Part shown: positions 1 to 8,715 of the stretch, piece by piece
Layout: every line of letters begins with the position of its first letter
Position numbering within the stretch: the stretch's first letter is position 1
Source of the DNA: Oncomelania hupensis
Lineage: Eukaryota; Mollusca; Gastropoda; Littorinimorpha; Pomatiopsidae
DNA length: 64,000 bases
Direction: 5' to 3'
Assembly (NCBI GenBank): GCA_036898135.1
Contig: CM072511.1
Coordinates: 77,232,754 to 77,296,753 of the forward strand
Program-made: the position numbers and the translations under genes
Notes under the pieces: generated by a model
What the model saw: only the letters and a program-made list of their open reading frames with translations
What the model was told of the DNA's origin: nothing
The model's database searches: none

Positions 1-345
1 CTTGTTGCCTTTGTAATACTTAATTATTAAGTAACAAGAAGCTCCCAGACCAGTTGCAGCAACAAAATAATAAACTTTTTTGCTTGAAGAAGATTGGTTT
101 GGCTCTACCGATTCTTCATGTTTTGTTGCTAATGATTGGTGGTGCATTACTGGTTCTTCTTTTGACTGTTCTTTGTTTAATATATTAGCTTTTGTTTGTC
201 TGTTCCATCTGGGTAATTTATTATATTCTGCTAACTTTTTACCAGCCAAGATTCGTCTGGGACTTTTTCCTTTAGTCCCTCTTTGTACTGGGTTCTTTGG
301 AATCTCCTGTAGCATAGCCTTCTTTGTCTCTGGGATCCGATTCAT
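1..345 (-). CDS. Unknown small protein with C-terminal hydrophobic segment, partial
   Basis: On the minus strand an ATG at 345-343 opens 115 codons that run off the left edge of the window without a stop. The frame is also open for 13 codons upstream of the ATG. The first part is strongly basic and includes RRILAGKKLAEYNK. The middle is Glu/Ser-rich and polar. The end has a hydrophobic stretch of about 17 residues (YYFVAATGLGASCYLII) followed by lysines, like a single tail anchor. It lies downstream of another minus-strand frame at 408-821, so the two may belong to one element. I do not recognise a named family and infer no function. The composition argues for real coding sequence rather than a chance frame. 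Confidence 0.4.
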   Translation of the reverse strand, partial: MNRIPETKKAMLQEIPKNPVQRGTKGKSPRRILAGKKLAEYNKLPRWNRQTKANILNKEQSKEEPVMHHQSLATKHEESVEPNQSSSSKKVYYFVAATGLGASCYLIIKYYKGNK

Positions 346-407
346 CCCCAAATTAAAAGAGTCCAATTTTAATGGCAGAGAAATTTACATGTTGAAAAGT
401 TTTTAAC

Positions 408-821
408 CTAATAAAAAATGTGTAGCCCAGCTGAAAAGGGTGCCAACAAACCTCTAAACTTATAATACAGAGTCCTTGTCACCTCTCTAAGGCAATTATT
501 AATAACAGGATCCTGATTCAAGTTATGAAATAAATCTTCTTCAGAATCTAAAACAATGAACTCTTATACAGTTTTTGTATATTACTTTATAATAAATCTC
601 CCCAATCTTTTGACCATTTGTACTGCGAGCACTTTGTCATATCTATTATGTAAAGTAATGATTTCTTCAGATTTTAGTCTTAGTGCTTGTTCAGGTGTTA
701 AGTTAAAACCTAAATATAGTTTTGATTTTCCTGAAGCAACCAAACTCATCAACCTCTCTCTTTTCTCTGTATAACCGTCAACGCTCATGGCTGTAACATT
801 AATAGCTTCTTGGGTGAGCAA
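408..821 (-). pseudogene. Unknown small protein, split by a frameshift
   Basis: A minus-strand ATG at 821 opens 79 codons ending at 582. A second frame (563 to a stop at 408-410) continues with similar helical, charged composition. The first part has a distinctive region LYLGFNLTPEQALRLKSEEI, the second RTLYYKFRGLLAPFSAGLH. A stop plus frame change between 582 and 563 separates them, so I read this as one gene broken by a small indel. It is arranged head to head with a short plus-strand frame at 869 and is followed by the frame at 345-1. I cannot name it. It could be cargo of an unclassified mobile element or endogenous virus-like element. Confidence 0.4.
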
Positions 822-868
822 TTCGTCGTAATTTATTTGTAATAGGAAGAAATTTAAAAAACAAAAGA

Positions 869-940
869 ATGTCTGGCGCTAATATGGTTCTTGGCACTGC
901 TGCTGTCAACGCGTTAGTCTTTTCAGGTTCAAATTATTAA
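869..940 (+). CDS. Short ORF, possibly the truncated N-terminus of an unknown protein
   Basis: Twenty-three codons beginning MSGANMVLGTAAVNALVF and ending at TAA. The sequence is small-residue rich and hydrophobic, like a membrane-inserting N-terminus. It starts 48 bases from the divergent minus-strand gene ending at 821, so a shared promoter is possible. Too short to prove. The frame looks cut off where AT-rich DNA begins. Confidence 0.22.
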   Translation: MSGANMVLGTAAVNALVFSGSNY

Positions 941-1014
941 ATAATTATTAAACAAATTTTGTTTTCAAAACTAGACAGGAAAGAAGAATGTAAACATCAT
1001 AACTTAGCAATGGA
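941..1014. other. AT-rich intergenic DNA
   Basis: AT-rich sequence between the small-ORF cluster and the repeat starting near 1015. I see no coding or structured feature. Confidence 0.5.
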
Positions 1015-1785
<771 letters not shown>

Positions 1786-1964
1786 GGAAAAAAATATCAC
1801 AAGATCGCAAGGCGGAATACGAAAAAAACAGACTATTGCATCTTAATTTCGTTAATAAAAGAATGAAAGAAGGTCATGTTGATAAAACATTTGAAGATGT
1901 GCACCAATATTATTTATTTACCGGCACAACACTACATCCATTAAAATAACCAGTGTTATCGGAT

Positions 1965-2900
1965 TCCTGTCCTATCCTATCCTTTCCCATAACTCGAATT
2001 TCGTTGGGGCACCACAGATGATCGTGTAACCAGCGTACTCCACCGTTCTTTGTCCTCAGCAACCCTCATGCCTTCGCTTAATGTGAAGCCAGTCCATTCT
2101 CGAATGTTGTCATCGAACCTCTTCTTTTGGCTCCTTGCATTGTGCCTTGCAGGATGGTCCTTGCAAGGCCTGATGATCTGGTGACGTGGCCATACCGTCG
2201 GAGTTTCCGTTTCTTCACCCCAGTGAGCATGTCATCGTGTTGTCCAATGGCTTGTGTGATGGTGGGGGTCTGTCGGACTTCGTTGTTGGTGATGTGCTGG
2301 GTATGGGAAATGCCCCGAAGTCTTCTGTAGCAACTCTTCTCCATGCTTTGTATTCGTCGTTGTACATCTGCTGTGAGGGTCCATGTTTCGTAAGCTTATA
2401 GGAAGATGGAGATGACAAGGGAGCGCAGCAGCCTTATCTTGGAATGTAGACTGATGGTCCTGTCTTTCCAAATGGGCTTCATCCTTGTTAGGGCAGCTGT
2501 GCGATCCTGGAGAGGACTTCCTGTCGGGACCCATATACAATTGCTACTATATACTTGAAGCTATGCACTGTGTTGAGAGACTGGCCTTGGACTTTGATGT
2601 CCGTGTTGATGCATTGGTGTTGTTGGTCATCATTTTGGTCTTCTCTGCACTTATTTCCATTCCATTGGCTCTGGAGGTGGTGTCAAGCCTCTGTACCAGC
2701 TGTTCAAGTTCTTGTTCCTCTCCAGCCAATCCATCAATGTCATCCGCAAAACGGAGGTTGGAGATTGCTCTACCCCCTATGCTGACTGTGCCTTCTAGAT
2801 CTGCAAGGGCATCTGACATGATGCGCTCTAAAAAGATGTTATTTGGAGAGATTAGGCATCCTTGACGCACATCGATCGTTGTTCTGAACCAGTTTCCGCT
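1965..2900 (-). mobile_element. RTE-type LINE, 5'-truncated copy
   Basis: Read on the minus strand this encodes the end of the reverse transcriptase and the C-terminal region shared by the RTE copies here: the catalytic box LRFADD, then EEQELEQLVQRLDTTSRA, then the C-terminal RYGHVTRSSGLA. The coding is broken by frameshifts. The 3' end lies at the left and finishes in a short (GGATA)-type tandem tail near 1965-1985, typical of RTE elements, which end in short tandem repeats rather than long poly(A). The 5' end breaks off within the NWFRTT region near 2900. Confidence 0.88.
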
Positions 2901-3438
2901 GTAAAGATGAGAGAGTGGGGTTAACTGGCAAATGTAGCTTCCACCCCCAAAGAAAATAATAAGACCTAAATTTGAAAATGCTAAGCCACATGACACTCGT
3001 CAAATGGACTTGCTGTATTTTCATCACGACACAATATGAAGAAAGAAATTCAAGTATGCCCTAACTGTTATTGATCTTGCTTCGCCCAAAATCTTATAAC
3101 CATAAATGCAATAGAGGTTTTTCTTGCAGTCCATACAATTTATTCTAGAGGCCCTCTTAGATTTCTCAGACTAATTCAATGTGATGAATCAAGGGTGCAG
3201 TAAATCAGTTGTTCTTAAAACATAATGTCACAATACGAAGAGGAATTCCTGGGTTACATAGATCTCAAGGTCTTGTAAAAAAACTTCAATCGCGAACTAT
3301 CAGAGATACTGTTTACTTATCAGTATTCTAAGGAGTTGTTTACCGATACTACTAATACAGAATGGGTAACTAGACTACCTCGAGTTTTGAGAGAAATGAA
3401 TTCTGACACTCAACCTCTCACCGTTTAGAGGTAAGAGG
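2901..3438. other. Unassigned sequence
   Basis: About 540 bases with no long frame, RNA gene or family resemblance that I can see. AT-rich. Confidence 0.4.
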
Positions 3439-3479
<41 letters not shown>

Positions 3480-3520
3480 TGTGTCTGGGTGTGTGTGTCT
3501 GTGTGTGTGTGTGTATGTGG
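3439..3520. repeat. (GT)n microsatellite, left
   Basis: GT repeat with a few interruptions, directly outside the left inverted repeat of the transposon at 3525. A second GT tract lies just outside the right end, which suggests insertion into a GT array. Confidence 0.95.
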
Positions 3521-3595
3521 GCATGTAGAAACGACGTTCTGATGACACACACATGAAACTCCACATGGTTTCTTCTGACTTTTTTGGAAGGCCGT

Positions 3596-3617
3596 ACTAT
3601 TTTGACGTCAAAATAGT
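3596..3617. promoter_or_regulatory. 22-bp perfect palindrome centred on TGACGTCA
   Basis: ACTATTTTGAC is followed by its exact reverse complement. The core TGACGTCA is the CREB/ATF consensus octamer. It lies 31 bases upstream of the ATG at 3648, inside the transposon, so it could be a promoter site for the cargo gene or a subterminal transposase site. Only the palindrome is observed; function is inference. Confidence 0.45.
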
Positions 3618-3647
3618 GCTCCGTTGAGTTAGAGCTGTTTTAGCATT

Positions 3648-5820
3648 ATGGTTAGCATGGGTGGGAGACCTTCCGTACTAGGACGGAATTCCGTGCCGCA
3701 ATTTATTTTATTATTATTTTTTTTAACAAGCTTAATCTATCGGACATCGATATCGAAAGCTGCTTACGGCTTTAACGACTTTAACGACATCGCGACTTCC
3801 GGCATTTTCCATACTGCTGCGACTGTTCTCGACATTTTCCAAGACCATGATGCTCATCAATTTGTTCTCCCCAAGTTCCAGAACTATCTGAAGCTGTACC
3901 AGTCTGACAAACCTATGCTGCATTCACTTCATGTGGATATGTACACATTAACAAGGGATTTCATGTGTCTCTTTCTGAAGCCAGAAGCCATGCCAAAATC
4001 ATTCAAAGTCCCTGCCCTGAAGAAGATAGACTGCACAGATAAGAGCAATCAGGTGTCTGCTCGTAATTTGACTGTGGGATGCCATGCCTACCACATGTAC
4101 CACAGGTTGCAGAAAAGCGAAAAGAAGCCTCACTGGTTTCTTCTGTTCCAGCAGGAATTGCGTACAGGGTACCAGAACGCATGTGGTCATCTGCAAACCA
4201 AGCTGCCTTTGGACAACACCACACTTTCCAACCTTTCATCTCTGGACCCAGAAATGCATGGCTCCGAGAGCACCGTGAATGGTCTACGTGAACTTGCAGA
4301 AAAGCTTCCTAATGTCATTTCAGTTAATGAAAATGGAGTTTTGTTTGAAGAGGTGAGACGGTATAACAGCTGTGAGTTGATCCACTCTTATCTTCCTAAT
4401 TATCTGGAACAAGGTAAACATATTGACAAGCACTGGTGGCATCGTGTGTTTCAGCTGGAAACAGATGACAAGAGGAAGTACCCTCTGTTGCATCGGCTGG
4501 TGTCTGCATTGCTAAGCATTTTCACAGGACCTCTTGTTGAGGCAGTTTCAACATCATGGACGACATAGTGGAGAACGACAGGACCGTGCTCACATGTGAA
4601 AACTATGAAGCAATTGCTCTTGCAGAAAGGAAAAACAGCACCACCATGGACATTAATCCCAAAATGAGGAAAACCTGCACATCTGCTTACAGCGCCTATC
4701 AAGAATTCCTAGAAACTAATAAACAGCGTAAGGAACAGCTGAAGCAGAAGAGAATGCAGACGGCATTACAAAAACTACAGAAGAAAGCTCCCAAGGATAA
4801 CAGTCAAAAGAGAGACTTCAGCAAGGTGCCACAGAGAGCAGACAAAACCAGAGGAAATGCATCGCCAGGATCCAATAAAGTCAAACCCACAGGTGACAGT
4901 TTAAAAGAAGGCAGACCTTTGGCTTATGTGATCCCCAAAGTCAAGTCAGTTGATGAACCTGCACCATCCATGCCAGCAGCTGCGAACAGAAAAGACTACT
5001 TCAAGACAGTTGCTGTTCAATTACAGAAGGCTGCAAAGGATTCTTTCCATCAACTACAAGAGGTTGCAAAGAAAGTGGGGAAAGACATAGAAAAATGGCC
5101 TGTGAGTTGTGTAGAAGGGCTTAAAGCCAGTGAATATGACATTGATGAACTTGCACTGGACCTGTTCCCCAAAGATGCCCCAGCCCTTGTACCTATTTCT
5201 ATTGAAGGTGATGGAAACTGCCTTCCAAGATGTGCTGCTGTGTTGGCTATTCATGGTGGTCAGAATGCACATGTGGAGATGAGGGTGCGCATGGCTGTGG
5301 AGTTGACAGCTCATGAACCGTTCTACCTTGATGATGCTGAGTTAAATAAACAGTACGCTGGCACCACTATTTCACCTCTGTGGTCAGAACTTTATGCATC
5401 TCATTCCTTTTACTTTGGGAAAGAAGAGCTCAATGCTGAGGGCATCAAGCATATATCTACAGAAAGGAAGTGATGAAATGTACAGAGTCTGGTGCCTACA
5501 TGGGTACTTGGCATCTTCATGCTGTAGCAAGCATTCTGCACACCACCATCCAGACACTCTATCCTGAGTATGGTGGGCACAAGGTTCGCCACTACCTACA
5601 GAGACTCATTGCTCCTCGGCTTCCTTCATGTGCTTGTGACAGCAGGCCCCAAACCATCATGTGGACTAGGGCTCTTGGCAAGGACCTGCCAGAAAACCTG
5701 TGGCATCCCAACCACTTTGTGGTGTGCCTTCCAGGAAAGACACAGCAGCCAAAGAGAAAAAGTAGCATGGGAGACATCAGGCAGTTCTTCAAGTCAGCAA
5801 GGATGGATAGTGCACCTTAA
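3648..5820 (+). pseudogene. hAT-like dimerisation segment fused to OTU-like domain, two frameshifts
   Basis: Three overlapping plus-strand frames (3648-4568, 4556-5473, 5470-5820) read as one protein of roughly 720 residues with two indels, near 4547 and near 5455 (an AT-dinucleotide slip). Frame 1 ends with KYPLLHRLVSALLSIF, and frame 2 begins MDDIVENDRT. Together they resemble the hAT C-terminal dimerisation region. Frame 2 then has a lysine-rich linker and GDGNCLPRCAAVLA, which carries the DGNC signature of OTU-type cysteine proteases. Frame 3 ends with WHPNHFVVCLP, where the conserved His of such folds would lie. OTU enzymes remove ubiquitin; vertnin-like proteins share this region. The N-terminal zinc-finger and catalytic part of a hAT transposase is not present. 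Confidence 0.6.
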
Positions 5821-5992
5821 AAAGAAAGTTACAGTTACCACATGCAAAGGTGTGGTGATTTATCTTTTATAAAACACAATTTTATCTGAAATAATTACAA
5901 ACTAATATATGTTTATGGGGTTTTGTGTGTAGACCTGTATAAAATTTATTATTTCTGTTACATTGCGATTCCACGCGCCGCCAACCGGGCCA

Positions 5993-6082
5993 GCCTTTTT
6001 TTTTTTTTTTTTTTTTTTCAGTACTGCAGAAATTTTTGGGTTAGGTTAAGGGTTAGGTTAAGGGTTAGGGTTTGGGTTAGGG
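5993..6082 (+). repeat. Poly(T) tract followed by telomere-like TTAGGG repeats
   Basis: About 24 T residues end near 6018. From 6038 to 6082 there are imperfect TTAGGG and GGTTAAGGG units. TTAGGG is the usual molluscan telomere repeat. The tract lies inside the TIR transposon, between its gene and its right end. Confidence 0.8.
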
Positions 6083-6186
6083 ATAGCTTCAAAAATTGGA
6101 AAATGTCAAAATAATGTCAAAGAAATGGAAAGTGTGTCAAAATAATCCCTGTTTTTTCACAACAGTCATCAGAACGTCGTTTCTAC

Positions 6187-6201
6187 AAAAATGTGTGTGT
6201 T

Positions 6202-6243
<42 letters not shown>
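6187..6243. repeat. (GT)n microsatellite, right
   Basis: GT repeat immediately outside the right TIR of the transposon, matching the GT tract outside the left TIR. Confidence 0.95.
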
Positions 6244-6248
<5 letters not shown>

Positions 6249-6310
6249 TATTTGTGTAAGTGTAAAAGGGGTGGAGGTGGGAGGGAAGGGCGATATTAAC
6301 CCCTAATAGG

Positions 6311-6754
6311 TCATAGGTCAACCTTGTGACCACTTTGGCAGTTGAAGATTGAGGTGCTGAAGACTTGAAGAGTCCTTGTGACCACTTTGGCAGTTGAAGA
6401 TTGAGGTGCTGAAGACTTGAAGAGTTGCAGGCCTTTGACTGAAGGTGAAGGTCCAGATATGGACTCGTTACTGTTTGTGCTATATTGACTATTGATTTTA
6501 TCGACCAGTTTTCTGGCAGTTTTAGGCCTGTTTTTCTGGCAGGTTAATTCACTTTGCTGCCATTTTGTACGAAATTCCTCATGATCTTTCATAAACTCAA
6601 CAATTTTTTTAGACTTACTCAAAAACTCTCTTAATGAAATATTCAGCTTATGGGACTTTGAATAATGAGCAAAATAATAAGCCAAGTTGCGTAGTTTTGC
6701 GACATAGTTTTCAGAAATGTTTAATTTGTTTTGTAGATAATGAGCCCATTTCAT
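6311..6754 (-). CDS. Unknown ORF, possibly part of a tyrosine-recombinase element
   Basis: A 147-codon minus-strand frame. The N-terminal 80 residues (MKWAHYLQNKLNISENY...) are helical and basic and look like real coding. The C-terminus runs through a 52-bp tandem duplication, which repeats its residues out of phase, so the original end has been altered. It is divergent from the recombinase-like frame starting near 6950. I cannot name a domain. It may be an accessory ORF of the same element. Confidence 0.35.
   Translation of the reverse strand: MKWAHYLQNKLNISENYVAKLRNLAYYFAHYSKSHKLNISLREFLSKSKKIVEFMKDHEEFRTKWQQSELTCQKNRPKTARKLVDKINSQYSTNSNESISGPSPSVKGLQLFKSSAPQSSTAKVVTRTLQVFSTSIFNCQSGHKVDL
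6322..6425. repeat. 52-bp exact tandem duplication
   Basis: Two adjacent copies (6322-6373 and 6374-6425) of a unit starting CCTTGTGACCACTTTGGC. As 52 is not a multiple of 3, the duplication changes the frame of the overlapping ORF. Confidence 0.93.
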
Positions 6755-6944
6755 TTTCCTTTATATTTTTACGAAGAAAAAGCCCTCTCCAAAACAAACC
6801 GTAGTTCAGAGCGCCAGAAACGTAATTATTCTAATCATCTTGAAGTTTTGTTGCTCTTTTGACTAGAACGTCAGTTATTTGCTCATAGCCCAAACTTGTA
6901 TTCTTTACTGCTTCAGATATACCAAGCATTCCAAGAGTGAAGCA

Positions 6945-7685
6945 TTTTTTGTTTTAATCAATTTTTGTTCCAGATACAGATACAGATACAAAACAAATTT
7001 CTTAGCAGAATTATATTTAAAAAAAAAAGATCTGAGTTATAGTACGTTGAACCTTGCAAGAAGTGCAGTGTCGGCCTATTTTGATGAAACATAGAATGTA
7101 TGCTGTCAGGGCAAGGCGGGTTTCTTCTCAAAAACACCCTTTATAAGTCTACATACCAGCGGGTTACAGTAGACTTATAAAGGGTGTTTTTGAGAAGAAA
7201 CCCGCCTTGCCTAAATATACAGAAACTTGGGATGTAGATACAGTGTTGGACTGTCTGGTAGAGTGGCCTTCACATGAGAACATTCACCTGAAAGAATTAA
7301 CCTTACGGACAGTGATGCTACTTGCATTGCTTTCAGGGCAAAAAGGACAGTCAATTCACTTATTACTAGTGGATGATATTAAGTTCAAGAGCACAAAATG
7401 TACTATTGTTTATTCCTTTTTATTAAAACAGTCTAAAGCCGGGGTCCATTAGAGTTTGACAGTTTTGAAAATATTAAACTGTGTATTGTTTCACATTTCA
7501 AAACATATATTCACATGACAGCGAAACTTCGTCAGGATAATAAACTTTTTATTTCTTTTGTTAAACCGCATAGACATATTTCCAGGGATACCTTGAGTAT
7601 GTGGCTAAAGACGGTGTTAGAAAGTGCCGGAATTACTACTTTTTCAGCCCATAGTACTCGTCATATATGTGCTGTTAAATAATTG
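6945..7685 (+). pseudogene. DIRS-type tyrosine recombinase, degraded
   Basis: Plus-strand fragments follow the order of a tyrosine recombinase. The core-binding segment YSTLNLARSAVSAYFDET is at about 7035-7091. Then comes KYTETWDVDTVLDCLVEWPS from 7207. The first catalytic region reads LALLSGQKGQS, where the family normally has Arg (SGQR). About 7660 an HSTRH motif supplies the His-x-x-Arg pair. The catalytic tyrosine region is missing. Such recombinases integrate DIRS/Ngaro retrotransposons and Cryptons, and the SGQRxQ/HSTR pattern is closest in my view to DIRS-like elements. A 43-bp inverted duplication (7110-7211) and several frameshifts break the gene. Confidence 0.65.
7110..7211. repeat. 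Snap-back inverted duplication, 43-bp perfect arms
   Basis: Positions 7110-7152 are the exact reverse complement of 7169-7211, with a 16-base loop. The right arm is the normal recombinase coding sequence running into KYTETWDV; the left arm is an extra inverted copy. It interrupts the gene. Confidence 0.95.
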
Positions 7686-7713
7686 TGAAAACATTGTACT
7701 GCCTTTAACAAAA

Positions 7714-7998
7714 ATGTCTACTTCAAGTGTTCAGCCTAGCTCTAGTCAAGAAGATATGTTTCTTGGAGACTCACAAAACAAAAATGTAAATGAAGACACC
7801 CAAAGCGAGTATTTAGCATTTTCTGAAAATGAACGAGTTATTTTGGGAAAATACAAAACGTTTCATTTACAGATGAGCGAATTTTTTGAAAAACTACCAA
7901 ACAACCCTACCATGAAAATGCCAACATGTCGAAAAGAAAGCTCGTCATTTCTGAAAGATGATAAGCTCACTAGTTGGAAAGACATAATAATTATCTAA
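7714..7998 (+). CDS. Unknown Ser/Gln-rich ORF downstream of the recombinase
   Basis: A 94-codon frame starting MSTSSVQPSSSQEDMF, with charged low-complexity character and a C-terminal region KTFHLQMSEFFEKLPNN. It follows the recombinase fragment on the same strand, so it could be another part of that element. No domain recognised. Confidence 0.3.
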   Translation: MSTSSVQPSSSQEDMFLGDSQNKNVNEDTQSEYLAFSENERVILGKYKTFHLQMSEFFEKLPNNPTMKMPTCRKESSSFLKDDKLTSWKDIIII

Positions 7999-8014
7999 AA
8001 CAAAAATTGATTAC

Positions 8015-8117
8015 AAAAATTGATATTTGTAATTTTTCAATGATAATTGTGATTACCTATTGATATTTATAATTGTCTCATGATATTTGTAATTATCTCA
8101 TGATATTTGCAATTATC
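8015..8117. repeat. AT-rich tandem repeat, about 30-bp unit
   Basis: Three to four degenerate units around TGATATTTGTAATTATCTCA. Confidence 0.75.
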
Positions 8118-8261
8118 AGGTTTTGGCGCTAGTAGGCCGTCATACACGTATGTTCACACTGTTCTTCACCCTTCAGTCAAAATATGGCAGGCCAGAACTA
8201 CTGTGTTGCTTTTAGTCGCTAGCTTGCAATGCATGACGTCACCTGTGGCTACAATGAAGTA

Positions 8262-8462
8262 CCCTCGTGGGAGTGCCCGGGGTTTCAGTATAAATAGTAT
8301 CCCAACTATTTTGAAATTTAGTGCTGAAATTCTTTTTAATTTCTTTCTATTTTTAAAATTCCCGCTGTCGTTGTCTTTCATTTGTTCTTTCTCATACAAT
8401 ACAACACAACACAATACAATACAATACAATACAATACAATACAATACAATACAATACAATAT
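8262..8462 (+). repeat. TATA-repeat 5' part joined to (ACAAT)n
   Basis: 8262-8395 matches the first part of the dispersed TATA repeat, with TCAGTATAAATAGTATCCCA. It then stops at a pure (ACAAT)n array (about 8396-8462), which is the 3' tail of the minus-strand LINE to its right. The join marks where that LINE inserted or where recombination occurred. Confidence 0.75.
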
Positions 8463-8676
8463 AACTTTATTGTCTGATGTTCATCACATACAGAAATATG
8501 TCTTTGGCTCGTCGTCCGCAAGAAGCATGCAATATATCCATTTTATATACACAACCAGCAGAGACACATTCATTTCTAATGGCGCAGCAGCAACCTTAAA
8601 TTCCAATGAAATACAGACATTCACAATCTAAACCCCACATCAATAATAACGAATAATTGTACATTCATGCAGAAAA

Positions 8677-8715
<39 letters not shown>

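Larger units (their letters stand above)
3525..6186 (+). mobile_element. DNA transposon with 22-bp perfect TIRs and OTU/hAT-like cargo
   Basis: The 22 bases at 3525-3546 (starting GTAGAAACGACGTTC) occur as an exact reverse complement at 6165-6186. The 2,662 bp between them hold one plus-strand gene region (3648-5820). Flanks on both sides are GT-rich and I cannot find an unambiguous target-site duplication, possibly because the target was a microsatellite. The cargo gene resembles the C-terminal half of a hAT-type transposase joined to an OTU-like domain, so I place the element tentatively near hAT. The gene is frameshifted twice, so this copy cannot be autonomous as it stands. Confidence 0.65.

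Noticed and set aside
80..406. A 108-codon plus-strand frame.
   Set aside because: It is the antisense of a better minus-strand coding frame (345-1), and its composition is not protein-like.
5054..5314. Minus-strand frames across the OTU-like gene.
   Set aside because: Antisense of a region with clear plus-strand coding character.
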